DNA of 11,245 nucleotides, from assembly GCA_030743445.1 (NCBI GenBank), contig JASLSL010000263.1, positions 1 through 11,245 of the forward strand, read 5' to 3'. Positions 1-6,303 of the stretch are shown one piece after another (within the stretch, counting starts at the first letter, position 1; each line of letters starts with the position of its first letter). Source of the stretch: Alphaproteobacteria bacterium (GTDB lineage Bacteria; Pseudomonadota; Alphaproteobacteria; UBA8366). A program made the position numbers and the translations under genes. The notes under the pieces were generated by a model. The model saw only the letters and a program-made list of their open reading frames with translations, ran no database searches and had not been told where the DNA came from.

Positions 1-482
1 AGCTGGCCCAGGCGCGCGGAAAACAGCTGCATTTCGCTCGACGCGCTGTCCGGGTCCTCCTTGGTCACTTCGTCGGGAAAGCGCATGTCTCGCCGGCCCT
101 CGGTTTCGGCCTCGAGCCGGGCGATGGTGGCGAGCAGGCTGAGATACTTGCCGCGGCTTTCGCGCAGATCCGCCGCGGCCTGGACGTTCTCGATGCGCAG
201 CAGGATCTGGTCCTTCGCGACGATGTCGCCTTCGCGGATGTTGATCGCCGCAACGATGCCGCCTTCCAAATTCTGGACCTTCTGGATCTGGCCCGAGGGC
301 ACGATCTTGCCGTCGCCGCGGGTCACCTCGTCGAGGCTCGCGGTATGCGCCCAGACGACGAAGGTGATGAAGAAGACGACGATGATGAACAGCAGAACGT
401 GGGCGAACCGGCTGGAGCCGCGTTCGGTCTCGGACCCGATCTCGCCGGAATGGAGGTCGCCGCCCCAACTGTTACTGGACAT
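1..482 (-). CDS. HlyD/LapC-type type I secretion adaptor (membrane fusion protein), N-terminal 160 residues, cut by window edge
   Basis: This is the periplasmic adaptor that bridges the inner-membrane ABC transporter and the outer-membrane TolC channel in type I secretion. Translating the minus strand from ATG at 480-482 gives an open frame to the window edge. It shows a short polar cytosolic N-terminus (residues 1-27), one membrane segment (about 28-45, VLLFIIVVFFITFVVW), the start of the beta-barrel/lipoyl region (GKIVPSGQIQKVQNLEGG, 58-75, then VAAINIREGDIV), and the beginning of the alpha-helical hairpin (about 98 onward). VQNLEGGIV is typical of HlyD-family adaptors. A GGGAG ribosome-binding site lies 9 bases upstream of the ATG. 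The start is 18 bases after the ABC transporter stop, so the two are certainly co-transcribed. The C-terminal two thirds lie outside the window. A specific LapC/PrtE name cannot be fixed without a known substrate. Confidence 0.95.
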   Translation of the reverse strand, partial: MSSNSWGGDLHSGEIGSETERGSSRFAHVLLFIIVVFFITFVVWAHTASLDEVTRGDGKIVPSGQIQKVQNLEGGIVAAINIREGDIVAKDQILLRIENVQAAADLRESRGKYLSLLATIARLEAETEGRRDMRFPDEVTKEDPDSASSEMQLFSARLGQ

Positions 483-500
483 GGGCTGGGTCTCCCGCGG

Positions 501-3116
501 TTATTCGTGAGCGGTCTGGATACGGCCGCTGGTCAACGCATCTATTACTTGGTCACGCGGACCGTCGGCTACAATCTTTCCGCCGTCCATGACGATCAGC
601 CGGTCGACGAGCGAGAGCATCGAGCCGCGGTGGGTGATCAGGATCAGGGTCTTCTTGCCGACCATCTTCGCCATCCGCGCCTTGAACCGGCTTTCGGTCG
701 TATTGTCCATCGAGGAGGTCGGCTCGTCCATCAGAAGAATCGGCGGGTCGAGCAACACCGCGCGCGCCACGGCGACCGCCTGGCGCTGACCGCCGGAGAG
801 GTTCTGGCCGCGCTCGCCGACCTCCATGTCGAAGCCGGCCGGGTTCTTCTTGATGAACTCGTCGGCGCCCGACAGCCGCGCCGCGCGCAGGATCATCGCG
901 TCGTCGGCGAACGGCGCGCTGAAGGCGATGTTCTCCTTCACCGAGCCGAAGAACAGGGTCACGTCCTGCGGCACGACGCCGATGTTGCGCCGCAGGTCGG
1001 CCGGATCGATCTGGCGCACGTCGACGCCGTCGACCATCACCGCGCCCTCGTCCGGATCGTAGAGCCCGAGCAGGAGGCGCTCGATCGTGCTCTTGCCCGA
1101 CCCGATGCGGCCGATGATGGCGATCTTCTCGCCGGCCTCAATGTGGAACGAGATGTCATCGAGCGCCGGGACCTTCTGGTTCGGATAGCTGAAGGTGACG
1201 TCCTTGACGTCGACCTGGCCGGCGAAGTTCGGGCGGTGGACGAAGACTTTGCCTTCCGGCCGCTCGACCGGTGTTTTCATCATATTGTCGAGCCCCTGGA
1301 GCGACGACCGCGCCTGATTGAACCGGGTCAGGATCGCGGCGATCGCGCCCAACGGCGCCATGGCGCGGCCCGACAGCATGGTCGAGGCGACAAGCCCGCC
1401 GACCGACAGCTCGCCGGCCTGGATCAGGTAGACCCCGAAAACGACGACGCCGACGGTCACGACCTGGGTCGCGCTCGCCGAGAAATTCATCGCCAGCGCC
1501 GAGAGCGACTGCGCCTTCAAGCCGGACCGCGCGGTCAGGCTGCAGAAGGTCTCCCAGTTGCGCTGCATGCGGCTTTCGGCGGCGGTGCTCTTGATCGTCT
1601 CGATGCCGGTGATCGCCTCGACCAGAATGGCGTGCTTTTGCGAGCCTTCCATCGCGGTCTGCGCCACCACCATCTTCAACGGGATCTGCATCAGCGCGCC
1701 GACGATGATGACCAGCGGCACCGCGACCAGCGGCACGATCGCGACCGGGCCGCCGACCAGGAACACGATGAAGATGAACAGGAATACGAACGGCAGGTCG
1801 ACCATTGCCGTCATCGTCGAGGAGGTGAAGAAATCGCGCAGCGAATCGAACTCGCGCAGGTTGCTCGCCAACGCGCCGGCCGAGGGCGGACGGTGGGCCA
1901 TCTTCATCCCCAGGACCTGCTCGAACAACCGCGCGGCGATGCGCGTGTCGGCGGTCTTGCCGGCGATGTCGACGAAGTAGCTGCGCAGCATCTTAAGCAC
2001 GAATTCAAAGCCGAACACGGTCAAGACGCCGATCGCCAACACCCACAATGTCTCCTCGGCGAAGTTCGGCACGACGCGATCGTAGACGTTCATGATGAAG
2101 AGCGGCCCGGCGAAGCCGAAGCTGTTGACCACGATGGCCGCGAGGACAACCTCGATGTAAATGCGCCACGACTTCAGCAGCGTGCCCCAGAACCAGCCCC
2201 GGGGATCGGCGACCTTGCCCTCGGAGGCGCGGCTGTCGAACTGGAACTCGGGCCGCGCGAACAGGGCGTAGCCGGCGTACTCGGCGGCGAGTTCGTCGAA
2301 CGGCACGCTGCGGGTGCCGGCACCCATCTCGGGCATGACGATCTCCGCCGACGCGCCGCGCTCGATGTCGGTCAGGACGCAGGCGCGCTGGCCGTCGAGC
2401 AGCAGGATGCAGGGCAGCGACATGCGGTTAATCCGGCCGAGCTGCCGGCGCATCAGGCGCGACGAAATGCCGGCGCGTTCGGCCGCGCGGATGAACAGCT
2501 CCGGCGTCATATTGCCCTCGACCAGCGGCAGCCCCGCGGTCAACGCATCCGACGACAGCGACCGGTCGAGCAGCGTGCAGAGGATGGTCAGACAGCCGAG
2601 CAGCGGATCGTCGACCCCGCGCGCGCTTTGCGGCACCGCCCAAAAGGCTTCCTCTTCCTCGTCATCGGGTTTCTCGCCGGCCTCCGGCTTCGCTTCGGCT
2701 TTGGCCTCCGTTCCCGGCGGCGGTGTGCCGGGGATCGCCTGGTCGGCCGGCACCTTGACCGGGTCGATCTTGCCGAGCGCCGCGCCCGCCGGCTCCTTCT
2801 TCTCGGCCGATTTCTCGAGCGCCTTCTCGAGCGGTTTTCCCGCCGCGTCCTCGCCGTCGCCGGGGCTCCGCAGGACCGGTTCGCTGCGGCCTTCTGGGTC
2901 GGACAGGCCGCCGAGCAGATCGCGCTCGCCGACACCCGCGCCGTCGTCGACCGGCGAGCGCAGCAGGTCGCGTTCCCCGACCCCGGCCTCGGCGTCGTCG
3001 GAGAGTTTCGGGCGCGCCAAAAGCCCCAGCTCCTGCGAGGGGTCTTTCGACTCCTTAGACTCCGTCGCGGCGGCCGGTGGATTCTTTTCCGTCGTTTCGC
3101 TTTCGGTGCTGCTCAT
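501..3116 (-). CDS. Type I secretion system permease/ATPase, LapB/LssB type, with C39-like domain and long acidic N-terminal extension
   Basis: This 871-residue inner-membrane ABC exporter powers export of a protein substrate through the adaptor and TolC channel. In order it has: a low-complexity acidic/proline-rich extension (1-165); a C39 peptidase-like domain (about 166-290) beginning DDPLLGCLTILC, which lacks the catalytic-cysteine motif and so should bind rather than cut the substrate; a transmembrane domain (about 310-600, segments near 320-343, 353-375, 440-476, 548-566); and a nucleotide-binding domain (630-870). The latter has Walker A GRIGSGKST (669-677), Q-loop Q717, signature LSGGQ (773-777), Walker B ILLMDEP (793-799) and H-loop H829, so the ATPase looks intact. 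GDxxL-type and DPLL features match the LapB/LssB subgroup used for large RTX adhesins; that assignment is from family knowledge. The ATG at 3114-3116 is preceded by AGGCGGAG. The family is usually about 700-720 residues; the excess is the N-terminal extension. It lies between channel and adaptor genes. Confidence 0.95.
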   Translation of the reverse strand: MSSTESETTEKNPPAAATESKESKDPSQELGLLARPKLSDDAEAGVGERDLLRSPVDDGAGVGERDLLGGLSDPEGRSEPVLRSPGDGEDAAGKPLEKALEKSAEKKEPAGAALGKIDPVKVPADQAIPGTPPPGTEAKAEAKPEAGEKPDDEEEEAFWAVPQSARGVDDPLLGCLTILCTLLDRSLSSDALTAGLPLVEGNMTPELFIRAAERAGISSRLMRRQLGRINRMSLPCILLLDGQRACVLTDIERGASAEIVMPEMGAGTRSVPFDELAAEYAGYALFARPEFQFDSRASEGKVADPRGWFWGTLLKSWRIYIEVVLAAIVVNSFGFAGPLFIMNVYDRVVPNFAEETLWVLAIGVLTVFGFEFVLKMLRSYFVDIAGKTADTRIAARLFEQVLGMKMAHRPPSAGALASNLREFDSLRDFFTSSTMTAMVDLPFVFLFIFIVFLVGGPVAIVPLVAVPLVIIVGALMQIPLKMVVAQTAMEGSQKHAILVEAITGIETIKSTAAESRMQRNWETFCSLTARSGLKAQSLSALAMNFSASATQVVTVGVVVFGVYLIQAGELSVGGLVASTMLSGRAMAPLGAIAAILTRFNQARSSLQGLDNMMKTPVERPEGKVFVHRPNFAGQVDVKDVTFSYPNQKVPALDDISFHIEAGEKIAIIGRIGSGKSTIERLLLGLYDPDEGAVMVDGVDVRQIDPADLRRNIGVVPQDVTLFFGSVKENIAFSAPFADDAMILRAARLSGADEFIKKNPAGFDMEVGERGQNLSGGQRQAVAVARAVLLDPPILLMDEPTSSMDNTTESRFKARMAKMVGKKTLILITHRGSMLSLVDRLIVMDGGKIVADGPRDQVIDALTSGRIQTAHE
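2913..2984 (-). repeat. Short internal repeat (GVGERDLL) in the ABC transporter N-terminal extension
   Basis: The octapeptide GVGERDLL occurs at residues 45-52 and again at 61-68 of the ABC transporter, a 16-residue (48-nt) spacing. The flanking residues are also similar (EAGVGERDLLRSPVD versus GAGVGERDLLGGLSD), and LRSP recurs at 82-85. This suggests a small in-frame duplication within a disordered region. No function is known. Confidence 0.7.
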
Positions 3117-3178
3117 CTCCGCCTGCTAGGTTGGGTCACCGGCGCCTTGGTTCAATGCCGGGGTGAATACGAAGAAGA

Positions 3179-4162
3179 TCAATCGAAGCTCCAGAAGGGC
3201 TTGCCTTTCGTCATCGGAAATTTCGGCACGGTTTGTTCGGCCGATCGACCCGCCGGCGCAGTCTTCGGGGCCGTCATCGCCGGCGCCGTGGCGAGCGGAC
3301 CGAACCACCAAAAGTCCCGATAGGAGATATCCGGTGCCGGCTTTCGCGGTCCGGCCCGAACGTCCAGTGCCGCAACCTTCTCGGGCGCCGGCGCCGGAAC
3401 AGCGGCTTTTGATGGCTGCTGCAGAGCCACTTTCGCCTCCGGCGGATGCACGCCGAAAATCGGGATCAGATTTGGCGTGTCCAAATGGTCGCCGCGCCAC
3501 GCCTCGCGGGCGCCAGGCGGCAATGTGCCGGCCTGGGTCGGCCTCCCGCCCGGTCGGCCAAGCGCGCGGCCAGGCGCGCGGCCCTGCGGCGGCAGGATCG
3601 GGGCGTTCGGGTCGAGGACGGGCCCGCCCGGGGGAAGGATCGGCGCATTGGGGTCGAGCAACGGTCCGCCCGGGGGGAGGATCGGTGCGTTGGGGTCGAG
3701 GACGGCACCGCTCGGCGGCGTGACCGGCGCGTTGGGGTCGAGAACGGCGCCGCCCGGCGGCGTGACCGGCGCGTTGGGATCGAGCAACGGGGCCGGGGCC
3801 CTCGGATCGAGCAACGGGGCCGGCGCGTTCGGGTCGAGCACCGGCGCCACCGGCGCCAGGATCGGCGCCAGCGCCGCGCCCGGCTGCCCAGGCAGACTCG
3901 ACGGGGCGGCCTGATCCAACGTCGGGGTCGACTCGACGGCCTTGCGCAAGCTCGTCTCGATGACGCGGTCGCGGCTGTCGTTGGTCAAGGATTCGGGCGC
4001 CGGCTCGATGTCGAGCGAGGCCAGCAACAGGCCGGTCGACGCCAGGATCCGATACACACCGAACATCTCGACGAATTCCGAAATTATCAGGTTGCTGCGC
4101 GATTGGAATAGATTGTTCTCGGAATCGAGAAGGTCGGCCAAGGTGCGGCGGCCGATGTCGAA
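3179..4162 (-). pseudogene. C-terminal remainder of the TolC-family channel gene, beyond an in-frame TAA; includes proline-rich repeat tail
   Basis: This is the same reading frame as the N-terminal part (4163-5326), continuing immediately after the TAA. It opens with FDIGRRTLADLLDSENN, the conserved last-helix motif of TolC-family proteins, so it is the second half of the channel and not a separate gene. The nearest candidate initiator (TTG at 4139-4141) lies inside that motif and has no convincing ribosome-binding site. The OEP domain ends after about 60 residues (LASTGLLLASL). It is followed by about 270 residues of proline/alanine-rich sequence with tandem LDPNAP repeats, a lysine/proline-rich stretch, and an aromatic end (DFWWFG and FWSFD). 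Normal TolC proteins lack such a tail. The stop TGA is at 3179-3181, 62 bases before the ABC transporter ATG. Without readthrough or suppression, this part would not be made. A sequencing error is an equal possibility. Confidence 0.8.
3603..3840 (-). repeat. Tandem 42-nt and 27-nt repeats coding LDPNAP units in the channel's C-terminal tail
   Basis: On the plus strand the anchor GCGTTGGGGTCGAG and close variants recur at 3603, 3645, 3687, 3729 and 3771 (exact 42-base spacing), then at 3798 and 3825 (27-base spacing). Translated on the minus strand these are, N to C, two nonapeptides (LDPNAPAPL, LDPRAPAPL) followed by five 14-residue units such as LDPNAPVTPPGGAV and LDPNAPILPPGGPL. Both periods are multiples of three, so copy number can vary without breaking the frame. 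Such sequence should form an extended polyproline-like spacer in the periplasm. Confidence 0.93.
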
Positions 4163-5326
4163 TTATTTCTTAAAGGAATCCTTCACGTTCTCGTTGGCCT
4201 GGACGACCGCGCGCAATTGGGTCAGACGATCGCGGGCGCTGAGCAGGGCGCTCCACGAAAGCCGTGTGGTCTCCTCGCTCCCACGGATCGTCTGGTTGAG
4301 ACGCTGGCGCGCCTCGGCGAGGCGGGATACGAACTCGCGCCGGCGGGCGATGTCGCCGCCGCCGCGGTAGAGGCTGTAGTTCATCACCAACAAGGCCGAC
4401 ATTGAGGTGTCCTGGCCCCGCGTTCCGCCGGTGTTGCGGTTCGAGTTCGCCGCCATTTCGATGGCGAAATTCGGCCAGAAGCTGGCGCCGGTCGCAGCGA
4501 GCTCCGCCTTGGCGATGTCGATGTCCGAGCGCGCCACGTGAATGGTTGGATTGAACTTGATGGCGAACGCGATCGCCTTGACCACAGTGCTCGGCAAGGC
4601 GTCGTCGGGAATGATCGGGCGACGCAGTCGGATCGCATCCTCGCCGACGACGCGCCGATATTTGGCGTCGGCGTCGCGCAATTCGCCCTCGGTAACGGCG
4701 AGCCCGTCGCGCGCGCCGGCGAGCCGGCCTTCGGCCTGATCGAGGTCGGCCTTGCCAGCCGCGCCGCCTTCGACCTGGACTTTGATGAGCTCGACGAATT
4801 CTTCGTGGACTTTGATGTTTTCAAAGCTGAGCGCCACGACTTCCCTGAGCCGCGTGGATTCGAGGTAGGTTTCGATCGCGTCGAGCGCCGTGAACTCGGA
4901 CGTTTCCCTGACCCGCCGCGCCGCAGAGCGTACCCGGGCGAGCTGCCGTTCGACCTGACTCTGCGTGTCGAAGCCGTCGAACAGGAGCTGGCGGATAGTC
5001 AGGCTGGAATCGGTGCGCGGCAATTGCACGCTGTGGCCGTCGACCTCTGTCCCTTCGCGGCCGCGGCTCGTCGGGTTGTTGACGCGCTCGATGCCGCGCG
5101 CGACCCGCACGTCGACTGTCGGCAGATAAGCGCTGCGGGCCTGGACCAGCTCCTGGTTGACCGCGCGCCGGTCCTCGAGCACGACGCCAACGCCGGGATT
5201 GGTCTTGAGCGCGATGCGGATCGCCTCTTCGAGCGAAACCGCGAATGCCGGACCGGCGGCAAGCGCCAGCATCGCCGCCGCAGCGTACACGAGGCTCGCA
5301 CGATATGTCGCTCTCCAGCGGTTCAT
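4163..5326 (-). CDS. TolC-family outer-membrane channel (LapE-like), N-terminal part ending at a premature TAA
   Basis: This is the outer-membrane exit channel of the type I secretion system encoded downstream. From ATG at 5324-5326 the product has a clear signal peptide (residues 1-29, hydrophobic AAAAMLALAAGPAFA, cleavage before VSLEEA) and the OEP repeats of TolC: SLEEAIRIALKTNP at the mature N-terminus, LRQLLFDG-type strand sequence (IRQLLFDGF), GKADLDQAEGRLA in a long helix, the mid-repeat KFNPTIHVARSDIDIAKAE, and the second strand VMNYSLYRGG. It stops at codon 388 with TAA (4163-4165), where relatives continue as KKQFDIGRRTL; a CAA-to-TAA change would explain this. An upstream in-frame TTG (5336-5338), preceded by AGGGTGA, is an alternative start adding four residues. 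The truncated product lacks the last periplasmic helix and would not be expected to form a working trimer. It is the first gene of the secretion operon. Confidence 0.85.
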   Translation of the reverse strand: MNRWRATYRASLVYAAAAMLALAAGPAFAVSLEEAIRIALKTNPGVGVVLEDRRAVNQELVQARSAYLPTVDVRVARGIERVNNPTSRGREGTEVDGHSVQLPRTDSSLTIRQLLFDGFDTQSQVERQLARVRSAARRVRETSEFTALDAIETYLESTRLREVVALSFENIKVHEEFVELIKVQVEGGAAGKADLDQAEGRLAGARDGLAVTEGELRDADAKYRRVVGEDAIRLRRPIIPDDALPSTVVKAIAFAIKFNPTIHVARSDIDIAKAELAATGASFWPNFAIEMAANSNRNTGGTRGQDTSMSALLVMNYSLYRGGGDIARRREFVSRLAEARQRLNQTIRGSEETTRLSWSALLSARDRLTQLRAVVQANENVKDSFKK

Positions 5327-5380
5327 CCCAGCTCTCAAGTCCGTTCACCCTGCCCAAACCAAGCACGCCAGCCATCGACG

Positions 5381-5406
5381 GCCGGCCCGGTTGAAACCCG
5401 GCCGGC
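5381..5406 (-). promoter_or_regulatory. Strong leader hairpin upstream of the secretion operon
   Basis: GCCGGCCCGG and CCCGGCCGGC flank a 6-base loop (TTGAAA). They pair over 10 positions with a single C/C mismatch. No T-run follows on either strand, so this is not a standard intrinsic terminator. It falls between the proposed promoter (5438-5446) and the channel start (5326), inside the predicted 5' leader. An mRNA stability or attenuation role is inference. Confidence 0.55.
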
Positions 5407-5437
5407 AAGTCAAATACGACTGGAACCAAAACAAATC

Positions 5438-5446
5438 ATTATACCA
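5438..5446 (-). promoter_or_regulatory. Putative extended -10 promoter of the type I secretion operon
   Basis: The minus strand reads TGGTATAAT: a consensus TATAAT with the extended TGn element. It lies in the only clearly AT-rich stretch of the window (about 5410-5520) and points at the channel gene. No good -35 box is seen at 16-18 bases, which is compatible with extended -10 promoters. The implied transcript would begin near 5431 and have a leader of about 105 bases. Confidence 0.5.
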
Positions 5447-5448
5447 CA

Positions 5449-5462
5449 CAATATAAATATTG
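5449..5462. promoter_or_regulatory. AT-rich palindrome next to the proposed -10 box
   Basis: CAATAT and ATATTG form an inverted repeat around a 2-base spacer. It occupies the -35/-10 spacer region of the proposed secretion-operon promoter. It could be a binding site for a dimeric regulator; base composition alone could also produce it. Confidence 0.35.
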
Positions 5463-5518
5463 GTTAGAACAATAAAACCGAAGGATTACTTCATAAGTTT
5501 TGACTGTATCTTTACTGA

Positions 5519-6220
5519 TCATGCAGTTTCTCCGCCGTCATCCAGTTCGATGTCGAAACGGTCGCGGAATACCCCGCTGAGCGTCTCGAAGCAGCAACCG
5601 CGCCGCACCACCGAGAAGTCGCGGAAATCGACGATCGTGCTCGAAACCCCTTCCTCGTTGGCGTATTTGCACCGTCCGTGGTCGATCTCGATATCGGCAA
5701 TGGCGCGGATTTCGGGCTCGATATCGTCCAGCGTGAACTTGCTGCCGGTAAGCGACAGATTGGCCGACGAGCCGAATAACGGCGTCGCTTCCGCATGGCT
5801 CAGTTTCGCCAGCGCGCTATGCAGGGGACCGGCGTTCAGCAACATGTCCATCGTGCCCGCCTTGGTCGAGGACTCGAGGACGAATGGATCGACCCCGGCG
5901 AGCATCGGATGATCGCGCCGGAAGGGTGCGACGGTCGAGAACGGCAGGTCGAATTCGTCGATCAGCGTGCGCTGGATTTCGCGATCGCGATCGCCGAGCA
6001 CATGCAGATCAAGCGAATGATCGAGGCAGGCGAAGAGGCCGCTCGGCTTTTCGTAGCTGCGCCGCTTGGCCGCGAAGATACGTTTGATCGCGGCCTCGGT
6101 GCGGCCGAGGATCGCGTAGGCGACGTCGAGCGGAATGATCGCGATGCCGCCTCCCGAAACCACTTCGAAGGTCCGGCGCGCGTCTTCCTCGACCCGATTC
6201 TGTATCACTGCTTCGTTCAT
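5519..6220 (-). CDS. YrdC/Sua5/YciO-family protein (threonylcarbamoyl-AMP synthase-like, function uncertain)
   Basis: This is a 233-residue single-domain member of the family that includes TsaC/Sua5, which make threonylcarbamoyl-AMP from threonine, bicarbonate and ATP for tRNA t6A. Visible family features are: GGGIAIIPLDVAYAI (23-37), the position of the usual PTDTVYGL strand; KRRSYEKP (52-59), the basic nucleotide/bicarbonate-binding motif; SSANLSLTGS (151-160), matching the SANxSG motif; and SSTIVDF (193-199). The C-terminal Sua5 domain is absent. The first motif is clearly divergent (PLDVAYAI), so this may be an accessory paralogue and not the housekeeping tRNA enzyme. The ATG at 6218-6220 has only a weak GGCGAAG upstream. 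Its stop is 76 bases upstream of the proposed secretion promoter and no clear terminator follows. It is divergent from the deacylase. Confidence is high for the family and low for the reaction. Confidence 0.85.
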   Translation of the reverse strand: MNEAVIQNRVEEDARRTFEVVSGGGIAIIPLDVAYAILGRTEAAIKRIFAAKRRSYEKPSGLFACLDHSLDLHVLGDRDREIQRTLIDEFDLPFSTVAPFRRDHPMLAGVDPFVLESSTKAGTMDMLLNAGPLHSALAKLSHAEATPLFGSSANLSLTGSKFTLDDIEPEIRAIADIEIDHGRCKYANEEGVSSTIVDFRDFSVVRRGCCFETLSGVFRDRFDIELDDGGETA

Positions 6221-6241
6221 GTCTTCGCCATCGATGATGCC

Positions 6242-6255
6242 CGCTTGGCCAAGCG
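6242..6255. promoter_or_regulatory. Perfect 14-bp palindrome between divergent genes (candidate operator)
   Basis: CGCTTGGCCAAGCG reads identically on both strands. It is centred in the 83-bp gap between the YrdC-like gene (minus) and the deacylase (plus). For the plus strand, TTGGCC (6245-6250) and TAAAGT (6269-6274) make a weak -35/-10 pair with 18-base spacing, so a protein bound here would overlap the -35. For the minus strand, TTGTGA and CATCAT would flank it. No regulator gene is in the window. Confidence 0.4.
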
Positions 6256-6303
6256 CTCACAAGGCCGCTAAAGTGCCGCGAGAACGACGAGGGACGTGCG
6301 ATC

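Noticed and set aside
345..3323. A 992-codon open frame on the plus strand across the ABC transporter gene
   Set aside because: Its product is rich in R, H, D and Q with no domain and is antisense to a clear 871-residue transporter; it is a GC-driven shadow frame.
3603..3840. Regular 42-nt spacing resembling a CRISPR-like or minisatellite array
   Set aside because: The units are contiguous without spacers, keep a reading frame and encode LDPNAP repeats; it is a coding repeat.
3179..4141. Independent gene starting at TTG 4141
   Set aside because: The start falls within the conserved FDIGRRTLADLLD motif of TolC and lacks a ribosome-binding site; the segment is the continuation of the upstream gene.
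5381..5406. Intrinsic terminator
   Set aside because: The stem is strong, but neither side has a T-run and it lies in the predicted leader of an operon, so terminator is not supported.
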